64,000 nucleotides of DNA from an uncultured Aggregatibacter sp. (GCF_901873365.1 NZ_CABFLM010000060.1:1-64000), one strand, 5' to 3'. Shown: positions 24,805-34,373, numbered from the stretch's first letter. Program-made: numbers and translations. Notes: a model not told the origin generated them from the sequence alone.

Positions 24805-25560
24805 ATGGCTAAAGAAGAAGTCGGTCATAATTTTTTGGCACGTTTAGGTAAAACCCGTTTGCGCCCGGGTGGTCGTAAAGCCACCGATTGGTTGATTGCA
24901 AGCGGTGATTTTAATAAAGATAAAAAAGTACTGGAAGTGGCCTGTAATATGTGTACTACCGCCATTGGCTTGGCGAAGCAATATGGTTGCCGGATTGAAG
25001 GTGTTGATTTAGATGAAAACGCCTTGGAAAAAGCTAGAGCCAATATTGCTGCAAATAATTTACAGGACAAAATTCATGTGCAGCGCGCCAATGCCATGAA
25101 ATTGCCTTTTGAAGACAATACCTTTGATATTGTGATTAATGAGGCGATGCTTACCATGCTGCCTGTTGAGGCCAAAATGAAGGCAGTTGCCGAATATTTT
25201 CGCGTATTGAAACCGGGTGGCTTTTTGCTGACTCATGATGTGATGTTAGTGGGGGATGACCATAAAACCATTTTGGAAAATATGCGCAATGCCATCAATG
25301 TGACGGTCACGCCATTAACCAAAGACGGTTGGAAACAGGTGTTTTTAGATAGTGGTTTTCGTAATATCGAAACCTTTTCTGGCGAGATGACACTGTTGTC
25401 GCCAAAAGGCATGATCTATGACGAAGGCGTGTTAGGTACACTGAAAATCATTAAAAATGCCATGAAAGCGGAAAATCGTGAGCAGTTTAAGAAAATGTTT
25501 AGCACCTTTAATGACCCTGAGCATAAATTGCATTTTATTGCGGTTTGTAGTCAGAAGTGA
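24805..25560 (+). CDS. class I SAM-dependent methyltransferase
   Basis: The 251-residue protein has the Rossmann SAM site VLEVACNMCTTAIGLAKQYG (motif I), the acidic residue of motif II in EGVDLDENALEKA, and motif III-like DIVINEAMLTML, as in UbiE/YcgJ-type enzymes. Motif I has a Cys-rich variation (CNMCTT). Substrate is unknown. AGGAG precedes the ATG. It is a single-gene unit closed by a terminator. Confidence 0.85.
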   Translation: MAKEEVGHNFLARLGKTRLRPGGRKATDWLIASGDFNKDKKVLEVACNMCTTAIGLAKQYGCRIEGVDLDENALEKARANIAANNLQDKIHVQRANAMKLPFEDNTFDIVINEAMLTMLPVEAKMKAVAEYFRVLKPGGFLLTHDVMLVGDDHKTILENMRNAINVTVTPLTKDGWKQVFLDSGFRNIETFSGEMTLLSPKGMIYDEGVLGTLKIIKNAMKAENREQFKKMFSTFNDPEHKLHFIAVCSQK

Positions 25561-25574
25561 TCTACTTTCTTGAG

Positions 25575-25607
25575 ATTAGCCTCCCAAACTGGAGGCTAAT
25601 TTCTTTT
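25575..25607 (+). terminator. terminator after the methyltransferase gene
   Basis: ATTAGCCTCC (25575-25584), loop CAAACT, GGAGGCTAAT (25591-25600) and TTCTTTT form a textbook terminator. It is convergent with the end of recF. Confidence 0.88.
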
Positions 25608-26682
25608 ATAATGATTCAATTTTGCCTGACTCGATCTTAAAAGTGCGGTGCTTTTTCGGTTGCATTTCGTTGAGCTGATTTTGTGTAATGGCGGTGACAA
25701 AAACTTGTGAGCCGCTGTTTTGTAGGCGTTCAGCGAGAAGACTGCGTTTAGTTTGATCCAACTCGGAGGCAAAGTCATCAATAAGGAAAATACAATGGCG
25801 TTGTTTTTGTTCCATCAAATGTTCACCTTGAGCCAAACGCAAGGCGCACATTAATAATTTCAGCTGACCACGCGATAAAATATCTTCCACCGGCAATCCA
25901 TTGGCTTTAAAGCGAAAATCGGCTTTTTGCGGACCGGAAACCGTATAGCCTAATGCACGATCCCGCTGGAAATTACGCTCTAGCAATTCTGCGTAGCTTT
26001 GTTCTTTTTCCCAGCCTTGATGAAAACTCGCGCCAATGTCGAGTTCCGGCAGGAATAAACGGCAAGTTTGTTCAATTTCCGGTTGCAGGGCTTGTGCATA
26101 TTCAGATCTTAGCAGACTTACCTGCTCGGCAAGTTTTACCAATTCTACGTCCCAAATTTTCATTTGTTGATAACCGGAAACTTGCTGTAAGGCGGCATTT
26201 CGTTGTTTTAGTAAACGGCTTAAACTCGCCCACAGGTTATAAAAACTCACGTGATGATGAAATAAGCCCCAATCCAGAAAGGCGCGGCGATAGCTTGGGC
26301 CCCCGTTGAGCAAATTTAAACCTTCCGGCGTGATGATTTGCATAGGGAGCAAGTGTGCGAGGTCGGAAATTTTATTGCCGTCTTCGCCATTGATTTTTAC
26401 GAGCGTGTTGCCTTGGCGTAGCTTTTGTAAACCTACCGACCATTGATGTTGCTGTTCTTGAATTTGCCCGAAGAGGGTAAAGTGCGGTTGATCGTAAGAA
26501 ATAATCCGATTACTGACCGCACTTTTAAAAGAGCGCCCGTGACCTAAATAGAAAATGGCTTCTAGCAAGCTGGTTTTGCCGCTGCCGTTGTTGCCAACCA
26601 AAAAGTTAAAGCTGTGATCCAATTCCAGATCCACGGCTTGTAAATTACGAAAATTTTCAACGGTTAAACGTGAAATCGCCAT
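25606..26682 (-). CDS. recF: DNA replication and repair protein RecF
   Basis: SMC-like ATPase that targets RecOR to gapped DNA. The 358-residue protein has Walker A GNNGSGKTS near residue 29-37, the ABC-type signature LSRGQLKLL and Walker B IFLIDDFASELD. The start lies 3 bases beyond the dnaN stop. It is third in the conserved dnaA-dnaN-recF operon. gyrB, which often follows, is not here. Confidence 0.97.
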   Translation of the reverse strand: MAISRLTVENFRNLQAVDLELDHSFNFLVGNNGSGKTSLLEAIFYLGHGRSFKSAVSNRIISYDQPHFTLFGQIQEQQHQWSVGLQKLRQGNTLVKINGEDGNKISDLAHLLPMQIITPEGLNLLNGGPSYRRAFLDWGLFHHHVSFYNLWASLSRLLKQRNAALQQVSGYQQMKIWDVELVKLAEQVSLLRSEYAQALQPEIEQTCRLFLPELDIGASFHQGWEKEQSYAELLERNFQRDRALGYTVSGPQKADFRFKANGLPVEDILSRGQLKLLMCALRLAQGEHLMEQKQRHCIFLIDDFASELDQTKRSLLAERLQNSGSQVFVTAITQNQLNEMQPKKHRTFKIESGKIESL

Positions 26683-26685
26683 ACA

Positions 26686-27786
26686 TTATAAGCGCATCGG
26701 CATAATCACATATTCTGCGCTGGCATCTTCACAATCTTCAATTAAGCAGCTGGAAGAGGCATCGGTTAAGCGCATACGCACTTGGTTGCATTTCAACGCA
26801 TTTAACACATCAAGAATATAGCTGACGTTAAAGCCCACTTCCATTTCTTCGCCGCCGTAAGAGACATCGATAATTTCTTCTGCCACTTCTTGTTCCGGGT
26901 TGGTGGCGGTGATTTTCAGTTGGTTTTCACTAAGTTGTAAGCGCACGCTACGGAAACGTTCGTTAGATAAAATTGCTGCGCGTACAAAGGCTTGTTTTAA
27001 GGTTTCCCAACCTGCTTCAACGATGCGGGTGGCATTGCGTGGCAACACACGACGGTAATCAGGGAAACGACCATCAATAAGTTTTGATGTGAATGTAATA
27101 TTGTTTAATTGAATGCGAAGGTTATTGGTACCGATTTGCAAACGCGCCGGTTGATCGCTTGGTTCCAACAAACGTGCCAGTTCTAACACGCCTTTACGCG
27201 GTAAAATCACTGAATGAGTCTGTAAATCTTGTTCTAATGGAATAGTACAAACCGCTAAACGGTGGCCATCGGTTGCGACGGTGCGTAATAAATTACCTTC
27301 CGTTTCAAATTTCATACCATTTAAGAAATAGCGCGCGTCTTGATTTGCCATGGAAAATTGGGTAGCTTCAATCAAACGGCGTAGCGTCGCTTGCTCAAGA
27401 GTGAAATCGACTTCTGATTGCCAATCTGTGAGGTTTGGATAATCTTCCGCCGGTAAGGTGGATAAATTGAAGGTGCTACGACCGGAACGCACAATGGCGC
27501 GATCTTCTTCAAATGTAACGGCAATTTCTGCATTCTCCGGCAAACTACGACAAATATCTAAGAATTTTTTTGCCGGCATGGTGAATTTGCCGTCTTGTTC
27601 TGCGTGAAGCAATGGCGTTTTAGTAGAAAGCTCCACTTCTAAATCCGTGCCGGTAATGGTTAATTGGTGATTCTCAATGTGCAATAAGACGTTATTTAAC
27701 ACGGGAATATTCGGGCGACTATTTAATACGCCACACACTTGTTGCAACGGCTTCAATAAATTTTCGCGAGAAATAATAAATTGCAT
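26686..27786 (-). CDS. dnaN: DNA polymerase III beta sliding clamp
   Basis: Ring-shaped processivity clamp of replication. The 366-residue length equals E. coli DnaN. The N-terminus MQFIISRENLLKPLQQV and C-terminal EYVIMPMRL are characteristic. The protein has three clamp domains of about 120 residues each. Middle gene of dnaA-dnaN-recF with a 10-base gap to dnaA. Confidence 0.98.
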   Translation of the reverse strand: MQFIISRENLLKPLQQVCGVLNSRPNIPVLNNVLLHIENHQLTITGTDLEVELSTKTPLLHAEQDGKFTMPAKKFLDICRSLPENAEIAVTFEEDRAIVRSGRSTFNLSTLPAEDYPNLTDWQSEVDFTLEQATLRRLIEATQFSMANQDARYFLNGMKFETEGNLLRTVATDGHRLAVCTIPLEQDLQTHSVILPRKGVLELARLLEPSDQPARLQIGTNNLRIQLNNITFTSKLIDGRFPDYRRVLPRNATRIVEAGWETLKQAFVRAAILSNERFRSVRLQLSENQLKITATNPEQEVAEEIIDVSYGGEEMEVGFNVSYILDVLNALKCNQVRMRLTDASSSCLIEDCEDASAEYVIMPMRL

Positions 27787-27796
27787 TTGGTGACTC

Positions 27797-29158
27797 CTAT
27801 ACGGATAAAATTCGAATTAAATTAGCCCAATCTTCTTGGATATCCAGCTCGGATTCCCGTAATTCAATGACTTTACGACAGGCGTGTAATACCGTCGTGT
27901 GATCGCGATCCCCGAAAGACTTGCCGATTTCCGGCAGGCTGCGGTTGGTCAATTCTTTTGCCAACGCCATTGCCACTTGGCGCGGACGAGCCACTGAGCG
28001 GGAGCGGTTTTTTGATTTTAAATCGGAGACTTTAATGCGGTAGTATTCCGCCACCACTTTTTGAATATTGTCAACCGTGACTAACTTATCTTGCAGTGCC
28101 AACATATCTTTTAGGGTTTCACGCACAAAATCAATGGTGATCGGTTCCCCCTTAAATTCCTGCATGGCTTTCACTCGATTTAAGGCGCCTTCCAATTCTC
28201 GCACATTGGTGCGTAATTTTTGACCGATGAAAAACGCCACATCGTGGGGTAGATCTACGTTATTTTCTTCCGCTTTTTTCATCAAAATGGCAACACGGGT
28301 TTCAAGATCAGGCGGTTCAATAGCGGTTGTCAGTCCCCAGCCAAAACGAGATTTTAGGCGTTCTTCAATTTTTTCAATTTCTCGTGGATAACGGTCTGAA
28401 GTCAAAATGATTTGGCGACCACGTTCAAATAAGGTATTGAAAATATGGAAAAATTCTTCTTGGGTTTTTTCTTTATCGCTGAAAAATTGAATATCATCCA
28501 CTAACAAAGCATCTAAAGAGCGGTAGAATTTTTTAAATTCTTCCATTTTGTTGTCACGAATATACGCCACAACCTGTTGCACAAAACGCTCGGAGTGAAT
28601 ATATACCACTCGCGCCTCCGGATTATTGGCGATAATGCCGTTGCCGATGGCGTGCAACAAGTGGGTTTTACCTAAGCCAGTACCACCGTATAAGAAAAGT
28701 GGATTTGCGGTTTGTTCGCCGGGATTATCTGCCACTTTTTGTGCCACAGCACGTGCCAGTTGGTTAGATTTCCCCTCAACGAAGTTATCAAACACCAATT
28801 TAGTGTTTAAGTTGGAATTGTAAGGTGTTTTACTGGTGTTTTTTTCTTCCGAAAAACCGACCGCACTTTGTTTTTTCGTAGGTTTCTCTACTTTTGGGGC
28901 AGTGGGTTTAATGCCTTCAATCACGGATACATTGAGATTGGGGTTTGCGCTGGCTTGACGGGCAACATCCAGAATTAATGGCAGGTAATTATCGATCACC
29001 CATTTTTGCACAAAGGCATTTGACGCATAAAGCAAAAGGCTCTCAGCCGTTGCCTCTGCTTGCAACGGATAAAGCCAAATTTTGAAATCGTCTGCAGGAA
29101 TTTTATCTTGAATTTGTAACAAACAGCTTTGCCAAAGTGCATCAGACCGGTTTTCCAC
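27797..29158 (-). CDS. dnaA: chromosomal replication initiator DnaA
   Basis: Binds DnaA boxes and opens oriC. The 453-residue protein shows domain I (WQSCLLQIQDKIPADDFKIW), a variable linker, the AAA+ domain with Walker A GGTGLGKTH and Walker B LLVDDIQFF, and the C-terminal domain IV DNA-binding signature GDRDHTTVLHACRK. It is divergent from rpmH, the common arrangement in gamma-proteobacteria. I saw no DnaA-box cluster next to it, so oriC is probably elsewhere, as in other Pasteurellaceae. Confidence 0.98.
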   Translation of the reverse strand: MENRSDALWQSCLLQIQDKIPADDFKIWLYPLQAEATAESLLLYASNAFVQKWVIDNYLPLILDVARQASANPNLNVSVIEGIKPTAPKVEKPTKKQSAVGFSEEKNTSKTPYNSNLNTKLVFDNFVEGKSNQLARAVAQKVADNPGEQTANPLFLYGGTGLGKTHLLHAIGNGIIANNPEARVVYIHSERFVQQVVAYIRDNKMEEFKKFYRSLDALLVDDIQFFSDKEKTQEEFFHIFNTLFERGRQIILTSDRYPREIEKIEERLKSRFGWGLTTAIEPPDLETRVAILMKKAEENNVDLPHDVAFFIGQKLRTNVRELEGALNRVKAMQEFKGEPITIDFVRETLKDMLALQDKLVTVDNIQKVVAEYYRIKVSDLKSKNRSRSVARPRQVAMALAKELTNRSLPEIGKSFGDRDHTTVLHACRKVIELRESELDIQEDWANLIRILSV

Positions 29159-29585
29159 TTTATGTATCCCTAATTAATAGTAATTGATGATTTTCATAGG
29201 TGTTTAACCAACCGGCGATATGTTTGTTTTTATATTGTCTAGCTGGCAACAGAATATCCTAAAACGCGGATTTTCGGCTGAAAGTGCGGTTGGAAAGGGA
29301 ATCATTCTACAATAAAGGGAGAAAAAGATCTTTAACCGATGATCAAAAAATGCAAAAAAGGTTGCTTGCCATTTTTTGTTAAAAACGTATAATTTCGGGG
29401 CTTCTAAATGCATGAGTTGGGGAAAATTTAAACAGTTTTTAGATTTCTCCTTGATTCTTATTTGACGGATGGCGAGTTTACGATTAAAATTCGACTCCTT
29501 AATTTTTGAATATTCTTATTTTTTGCGTGTTTTTAAAACATTCAAAATAGAAACTGTTAATTCACTATTTTTTAGGTACATAATA
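29159..29585. other. dnaA/rpmH divergent regulatory region
   Basis: 427 bp without a gene. It contains an uptake sequence (29282), the rpmH promoter (29366-29393) and a long AT-rich rpmH leader. No exact TTATCCACA DnaA boxes were seen. An in-frame upstream extension of rpmH from 29469 is open but not conserved. Confidence 0.8.
29366..29393 (+). promoter_or_regulatory. sigma-70 promoter for rpmH
   Basis: -35 TTGCCA (29366-29371), 16-bp spacer, -10 TATAAT (29388-29393). The perfect -10 and a start about 185 bases before rpmH fit a strong ribosomal-protein promoter with a long leader. Confidence 0.75.
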
Positions 29586-29720
29586 ATGAAACGCACATTT
29601 CAACCTTCCGTATTAAAACGCAACCGTACTCACGGCTTCCGTGCTCGTATGGCTACGAAAAATGGCCGTCAAGTTTTAGCTCGTCGTCGCGCTAAAGGTC
29701 GTAAAAGTTTATCTGCCTAA
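29586..29720 (+). CDS. rpmH: 50S ribosomal protein L34
   Basis: 44-residue, highly basic ribosomal protein. MKRTFQPSVLKRNRTHGF and RRRAKGRKSLSA are diagnostic. The ATG at 29586 gives the normal length. First gene of rpmH-rnpA-yidD-yidC. Confidence 0.98.
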   Translation: MKRTFQPSVLKRNRTHGFRARMATKNGRQVLARRRAKGRKSLSA

Positions 29721-29732
29721 TCGCATATTAAT

Positions 29733-30092
29733 GTGGTTAAGCTAAACTTTCCTAGGGAGTTACGTTTGTTAACTCCCGAACATTTTAAATACGTCTTCCA
29801 ACAGCCGTTTCGCGCTAGTTCACCTGAAATCACTATTCTTGCTCGCCAAAATCACCTTGAGCACCCACGCTTAGGTTTAACTGTGGCAAAAAAACACCTC
29901 AAACGTGCTCATGATCGTAATCGTATTAAACGGTTATGCCGTGAATCCTTTCGTTTGAGCCAACACCGTTTACCGTCTTATGATTTTGTTGTTGTCGCTA
30001 AACAAGGAATTGGTCGTTTAGACAACCGCACTTTATGGCAAATACTGGATAAATTATGGCAACGACACATTCGTTTGGCGCAAAAATCCTGA
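29733..30092 (+). CDS. rnpA: ribonuclease P protein component
   Basis: Protein subunit that helps the RNase P RNA trim tRNA 5' leaders. The 119-residue basic protein carries the signature LGLTVAKKHLKRAHDRNRIKR (core KRAHDRNRIKR). The start is GTG at 29733. An ATG two bases earlier is in another frame and stops after four codons. It overlaps yidD by 37 bases. Confidence 0.96.
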   Translation: MVKLNFPRELRLLTPEHFKYVFQQPFRASSPEITILARQNHLEHPRLGLTVAKKHLKRAHDRNRIKRLCRESFRLSQHRLPSYDFVVVAKQGIGRLDNRTLWQILDKLWQRHIRLAQKS

Positions 30093-30319
30093 TCGGATTC
30101 ATTCGGTTCTATCAAGTTGTTATCAGCCCATTAATCGGCCCTCGTTGCCGTTTTACTCCGACTTGTTCCTGCTATGGCATTGAGGCGTTAAAAAACCATG
30201 GCATGGTAAAAGGAGGTTGGCTTACGATAAAACGTATATTAAAATGTCATCCCTTACACGCGGGTGGATACGATCCTGTTCCACCAAAGATCAATAATAA
30301 CAAAACAGAGAATAAATAA
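30056..30319 (+). CDS. yidD: membrane protein insertion efficiency factor YidD
   Basis: 87-residue protein that aids YidC-dependent membrane insertion. It shows the family core FYQVVISPLIGPRCRFTPTC with SCYGIEALKNHG and a late CHPLHAGGYDPVP. It begins inside rnpA, and its stop overlaps the yidC ATG by one base (TAATG), an arrangement implying coupled translation. Confidence 0.95.
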   Translation: MATTHSFGAKILIGFIRFYQVVISPLIGPRCRFTPTCSCYGIEALKNHGMVKGGWLTIKRILKCHPLHAGGYDPVPPKINNNKTENK

Positions 30320-31950
30320 TGGATTCAAGACGAAGCCTGCTAGTCATCGCACTACTCTTTATGTCTTTTGTTGTTTATCAGCAATGGCAACTTGATTATC
30401 ACACGCCAAAACCAACGGTTACCGAGCAAGTAAAAAATGCCGTTTCTGATGTTCCCTCTTCAGCAAATTTAAATGCCGTTGCAGCAACAAACGAAGCGTC
30501 AACCAACGGCCGTATTATCACCTTAGAAAATGATGTATTCCGCTTGCAAATCAATACAGCTGGTGGCGATGTTATCCGTTCAGAATTATTAAAATACGAT
30601 GCCGAATTGAATTCTAATACGCCATTCGTATTATTACAAAATACACCGGAACACCAGTATGTTGCGCAAAGTGGGTTAATTGGTAAAGACGGCATTGATA
30701 CCAAAGCTGAACGTGCCTTATACCAAGTGGAAGGCGATACCTTTAAATTGGCAGAAGGACAAAATGAATTGGTGGTTCCTTTTACCTATGAGCGTAACGG
30801 GGTAACCTATCGCAAAATTTTTGTGTTGAAACGTGGCGAATATGCGGTTGCGGTTAATTATGAAATTAATAACCAAAGTGATGCGGCAATTGAAGTTGAA
30901 CCTTATGCTCAATTAAAGCATCGTTTAGTGGACAGTTCCGATAGCATCGCGATGCCAACCTACACCGGTGGTGCTTATTCTTCTTCTGAAACTAACTACA
31001 AAAAATACAGTTTCAGCGATATGGAAAATGCCGATCTCTCTATTCAAACAAAAGCTGGTTGGGTTGCGGTATTACAGCATTACTTTGTTTCTGCTTGGAT
31101 CCCAAATCAAGATGTAGATAATCAGCTTTATACCCGAACTGATAAAGCTAATAATGTCGGCTCAATTGGTTATCGTAGTCCGGCGGTAGTGATTCAACCA
31201 CATAGCACTGAAACCTTAACCAGCAAATTATGGACAGGTCCAAAATTACAAAATGAAATGGCAAAAGTGGCCGATCATTTAGATTTAACCGTGGACTATG
31301 GTTGGGCATGGTTCATTGCAAAACCGCTTTTCTGGTTACTTACGTTTATTCAGCAATTAGTCCATAACTGGGGCGTTGCCATCATCTGTATTACATTAAT
31401 CGTAAAAGCCATTTTATATCCGCTTACGAAAGCGCAATACACGTCTATGGCCAAAATGCGTATGTTACAACCGAAATTGCAAGAAATGCGCGAACGTTTC
31501 GGTGATGATCGTCAACGCATGAGCGAAGAAATGATGAAATTGTATCGAGACGAAAAAGTGAATCCATTAGGCGGTTGCTTCCCGTTATTGTTACAAATGC
31601 CGATTTTCATCGCTTTATACTGGACGTTTATGGAAGCGGTTGAACTACGCCATGCGCCATTCTTTGGCTGGATTCAAGACTTGTCTGCACAAGATCCGTA
31701 TTACATCCTACCAATCTTAATGGGCGCATCCATGTTCTTGTTGCAAAAAATGTCGCCGACACCGGCTGCCGACCCGATGCAACAAAAGATCATGAATTTT
31801 ATGCCGTTAATGTTCATGGCATTCTTCCTTTGGTTCCCGGCTGGCTTAGTACTTTACTGGTTAGTGTCTAACCTCATCACGATTATCCAACAACAGCTGA
31901 TTTATCGTGGTTTAGAGAAAAAAGGGTTACATACCCGTCATAAAAAATAA
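30319..31950 (+). CDS. yidC: membrane protein insertase YidC
   Basis: Inserts and folds inner-membrane proteins, with or without SecYEG. The 543-residue protein has an N-terminal signal-anchor helix (LLVIALLFMSFVVYQQW), a large periplasmic domain at about 60-330 and a C-terminal five-helix conserved core (WGVAIICITLIVKAILYPLT; NPLGGCFPLLLQMPIFIALY). It ends LHTRHKK. It is last in the rpmH operon and followed by a terminator. Confidence 0.98.
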   Translation: MDSRRSLLVIALLFMSFVVYQQWQLDYHTPKPTVTEQVKNAVSDVPSSANLNAVAATNEASTNGRIITLENDVFRLQINTAGGDVIRSELLKYDAELNSNTPFVLLQNTPEHQYVAQSGLIGKDGIDTKAERALYQVEGDTFKLAEGQNELVVPFTYERNGVTYRKIFVLKRGEYAVAVNYEINNQSDAAIEVEPYAQLKHRLVDSSDSIAMPTYTGGAYSSSETNYKKYSFSDMENADLSIQTKAGWVAVLQHYFVSAWIPNQDVDNQLYTRTDKANNVGSIGYRSPAVVIQPHSTETLTSKLWTGPKLQNEMAKVADHLDLTVDYGWAWFIAKPLFWLLTFIQQLVHNWGVAIICITLIVKAILYPLTKAQYTSMAKMRMLQPKLQEMRERFGDDRQRMSEEMMKLYRDEKVNPLGGCFPLLLQMPIFIALYWTFMEAVELRHAPFFGWIQDLSAQDPYYILPILMGASMFLLQKMSPTPAADPMQQKIMNFMPLMFMAFFLWFPAGLVLYWLVSNLITIIQQQLIYRGLEKKGLHTRHKK

Positions 31951-31983
31951 ACCTTACGCTTTCAATGAAAGTGAGTAACATCG

Positions 31984-32016
31984 GGACTGGTTTCTAAGAA
32001 ACCAGTCCTCTTTTTA
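31984..32016 (+). terminator. terminator of the rpmH-yidC operon
   Basis: GGACTGGTTTC (31984-31994), loop TAA, GAAACCAGTCC (31998-32008), then TCTTTTT. Canonical rho-independent structure. Confidence 0.9.
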
Positions 32017-32057
32017 TCTTACTTCCCAAAAGAACGACACAGAATCGGAGATAACAC

Positions 32058-32597
32058 ATGGCAAAACGCAAACAAGATGATTTTGAATGGCAAAATGAAG
32101 AACAAGAAGAGATTATTTGGGTTAGTAAAAGTGAAATAAAACGTGATGCCGAAGCATTAAAAAAACTTGGTGAAAAATTGGTTGAGTTAACCCCGGCAAA
32201 ATTAGGCAAAATTCCACTTGATGATAACTTACAAGAGGCGGTTTTTCTTGCTCAGCGTCTGCAAAAAGAAGCACGTCGTCGCCAGTTACAATATATTGGT
32301 AAATTATTGCGAAATACAGACGTTGAACCTATTCAAGAGGCACTTGATAAGATTGAAAATAAACACTTACAACAGCAGGTAGTACTACATAAACTAGAAT
32401 TATTGCGTGATGAACTCATCGAACAAGGCGACGCGGCATTAACCCGCCTATTTAATGATTATCCACAAGCCGACCGACAACAATTACGCAATCTTATTCG
32501 TTCAGCCAAAAAAGAAAGAGAGCAAAATAAACCTGCCAAAGCGTATCGTGAACTTTTTCAATGTTTAAAGGAGATCTTTCTTACGGAGTCGCTTTAG
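32058..32597 (+). CDS. darP: ribosome-associated protein DarP (YjgA)
   Basis: Dual-action maturation factor for the 50S subunit. The 179-residue charged helical protein matches the YjgA family: IIWVSKSEIKRDAEALKKLG, then LGKIPLDDNLQEAVFLAQRL and RRRQLQYIGKLLR. Transcribed alone after yidC, with GGAGATAACAC before the ATG. Confidence 0.95.
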   Translation: MAKRKQDDFEWQNEEQEEIIWVSKSEIKRDAEALKKLGEKLVELTPAKLGKIPLDDNLQEAVFLAQRLQKEARRRQLQYIGKLLRNTDVEPIQEALDKIENKHLQQQVVLHKLELLRDELIEQGDAALTRLFNDYPQADRQQLRNLIRSAKKEREQNKPAKAYRELFQCLKEIFLTESL

Positions 32598-32690
32598 TAG
32601 GCGGTGATAAGGCTTTGAAAGCGTGAATGTGGAGTTTAATACAGTCAAATGGTTTTTGGATTGGTTATGACCACAATAAACTACTGAATA

Positions 32691-32722
32691 AATAAAAAGC
32701 CCTTGTCACAGGGACAAGGGCT
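32691..32722 (-). terminator. terminator of the dusB-fis operon
   Basis: On the minus strand, AGCCCTTGTC (32722-32713) pairs with GACAAGGGCT (32707-32698), followed by TTTTTATT. It lies 22 bases after the fis stop. Confidence 0.88.
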
Positions 32723-32743
32723 ACGATCAAAATCAGTTAAAAA

Positions 32744-33040
32744 CTAACCCATACCGTATTTTTTTAATTTTTTACGCAAAGTGCCGCGGTTAATGCCGAG
32801 CATGGTTGCTGCGCGGGTTTGATTGCCACGAGTATATTGCATAATCATATCTAACATTGGGTGTTCGACTTCTGCCAGTACCAATTCATACAGATCATTC
32901 ACATCTTGACCGTCCAATTGGGATAAATAATTTCTTAACGCTTGTTTTACAGAGTCGCGCAATGGTTTGTTAGTGACTTGAGATTGAGAATTCAGCACTG
33001 AAACAGTTAATGCTTCTGCCGGATTACGTTGTTCTAGCAT
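32744..33040 (-). CDS. fis: DNA-binding protein Fis
   Basis: Nucleoid protein that bends DNA and activates rRNA and other promoters in fast growth. The 98-residue product has the N-terminal beta-hairpin arms, dimer core NGQDVNDL-like region [16 protein letters not shown], and the helix-turn-helix [22 protein letters not shown], almost identical to E. coli Fis. I chose the ATG at 33040 (MLEQRNP), which matches the family. A second ATG 12 bases upstream is possible. It follows dusB by 20 bases. Confidence 0.97.
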
Positions 33041-33060
33041 TTTTCTATCCATTAATTAAA

Positions 33061-34023
33061 TCAAATTAAACTAAAAAATCGCTCTAATGCGGACAATTGT
33101 GCCGAAGCAGAGGTGAGCGCATTAAAATCTTGTTTAAAAACAGAATCGGGTTGAATGTCCTGTAAATACCAAGCAATATGCTTGCGTGCAATTCGGTAGC
33201 CTTTTTCTTCTCCGTAAAAGCGATGCAATTCCCGGATATGCTGTAAAATTACACGACATTTTTCTTCTAAGCTTGGCGCCTGAATAATCGAATCATGTTC
33301 CACTAGCCCAACCACGGATTGAAACAACCAAGGTCGGCCTAATGCACCACGTCCGATCATAATGCCATCTGCACCCGTGTCATCGAGTACCGCTTTAGCT
33401 TTTTGGGCAGAAGTAATATCACCGTTAGCAATCACCGGAATCGTGACTTGCTGCTTCACCAATCGAATATGTTCATATTCTGCCTCGCCTTCAAATTTGC
33501 AGGCGCGGGTACGACCATGAATGGTTAACGCTTGAATGCCACTTTGTTCCGCGATTTTGGCGATTTCTACACAATTTCGATTTTCCAAATCCCAACCTGT
33601 GCGAATTTTTAAGGTTACCGGAACCTCAACAGACTTCACCACAGACTCAAGAATTTGTCGAACAAGTTGGGGATATTGTAAAAGTGCGGAGCCCGCCATT
33701 TTACGATTCACCTTCTTTGCCGGACAGCCCATATTAATATCAATAATTTGAGCGCCGTATTCCACATTCACTTGAGCGGCTTGTGCCATTTCATCGGGAT
33801 CGGAACCCGCAATTTGTACGGCGTTTATACCGGCGTCTTGGTGATGAGCCAAACGCAATTTCGATTTCTCGGTGTGCCATACCTGCGGGTTGGTTGACAT
33901 CATTTCTGAGAAAGTCAAACCTGCGCCATACGTAGCACAAATTCGACGAAAAGGTTGATCTGTAATGCCGGCCATGGGCGCCAATAAAATGCGATTTTTT
34001 AATTGATAATAACCAATACGCAT
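33061..34023 (-). CDS. dusB: tRNA-dihydrouridine synthase B
   Basis: FMN-dependent reduction of uridine 17 in tRNA D-loops. The 320-residue protein shows the Dus signature APMAGITDQPFRRI, the active-site block DINMGCPAKKV with the catalytic Cys, and FMN-binding IANGDITS and IMIGRGALGRPWLF. The start at 34023 gives the family N-terminus (MRIGYYQLKNR); upstream codons read the promoter region. First gene of the dusB-fis operon. Confidence 0.97.
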   Translation of the reverse strand: MRIGYYQLKNRILLAPMAGITDQPFRRICATYGAGLTFSEMMSTNPQVWHTEKSKLRLAHHQDAGINAVQIAGSDPDEMAQAAQVNVEYGAQIIDINMGCPAKKVNRKMAGSALLQYPQLVRQILESVVKSVEVPVTLKIRTGWDLENRNCVEIAKIAEQSGIQALTIHGRTRACKFEGEAEYEHIRLVKQQVTIPVIANGDITSAQKAKAVLDDTGADGIMIGRGALGRPWLFQSVVGLVEHDSIIQAPSLEEKCRVILQHIRELHRFYGEEKGYRIARKHIAWYLQDIQPDSVFKQDFNALTSASAQLSALERFFSLI

Positions 34024-34083
34024 TACGACTCCAACATTTCCAATCATTTGACCAAACTCGGCTGCCAACCGACAAGGTGCGCT

Positions 34084-34111
34084 ATCATACGCACTTTTCG
34101 AACGTTTGCAA
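34084..34111 (-). promoter_or_regulatory. dusB-fis promoter with GC-rich discriminator
   Basis: Read on the minus strand: -35 TTGCAA (34111-34106), 16-bp spacer, -10 TATGAT (34089-34084), then AGCGCACC. A short spacer plus GC-rich discriminator is the hallmark of stringently controlled promoters such as E. coli fis, which ppGpp/DksA represses. The transfer of that control is inferred. Confidence 0.75.
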
Positions 34112-34340
34112 AGGGTAATTTTTATACAAAATAGATTTTTTTGATCATCCGGTGAAATTGGCAATCAGGCGAGGAGAAATGAAGGCAAAATAAGTCATGG
34201 TGAATTCAAAAATCAGCCGAAAAAGTTGTTTTAAAAGGGGCGGAAATCGGTGAAAAATCGGCGTGGTCAGATGCTCGTTATTATGAGCGTTCAGGAGATG
34301 TTGATAACATCCAAAGTGCGGTTGTTTTTTTCATTGTTTT

Positions 34341-34373
34341 CGTAAAATAAAGGGCCTGATGATGTTCAGGCCC
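34341..34373 (-). terminator. terminator of gor
   Basis: On the minus strand GGGCCTGA (34373-34366) pairs with TCAGGCCC (34359-34352), followed by TTTATTTTA. Located 22 bases after the gor stop. Confidence 0.85.

Noticed and set aside
29159..29468. oriC next to dnaA.
   Set aside because: No cluster of DnaA boxes (TTATCCACA or one-mismatch forms) was seen, and Pasteurellaceae origins usually lie elsewhere.
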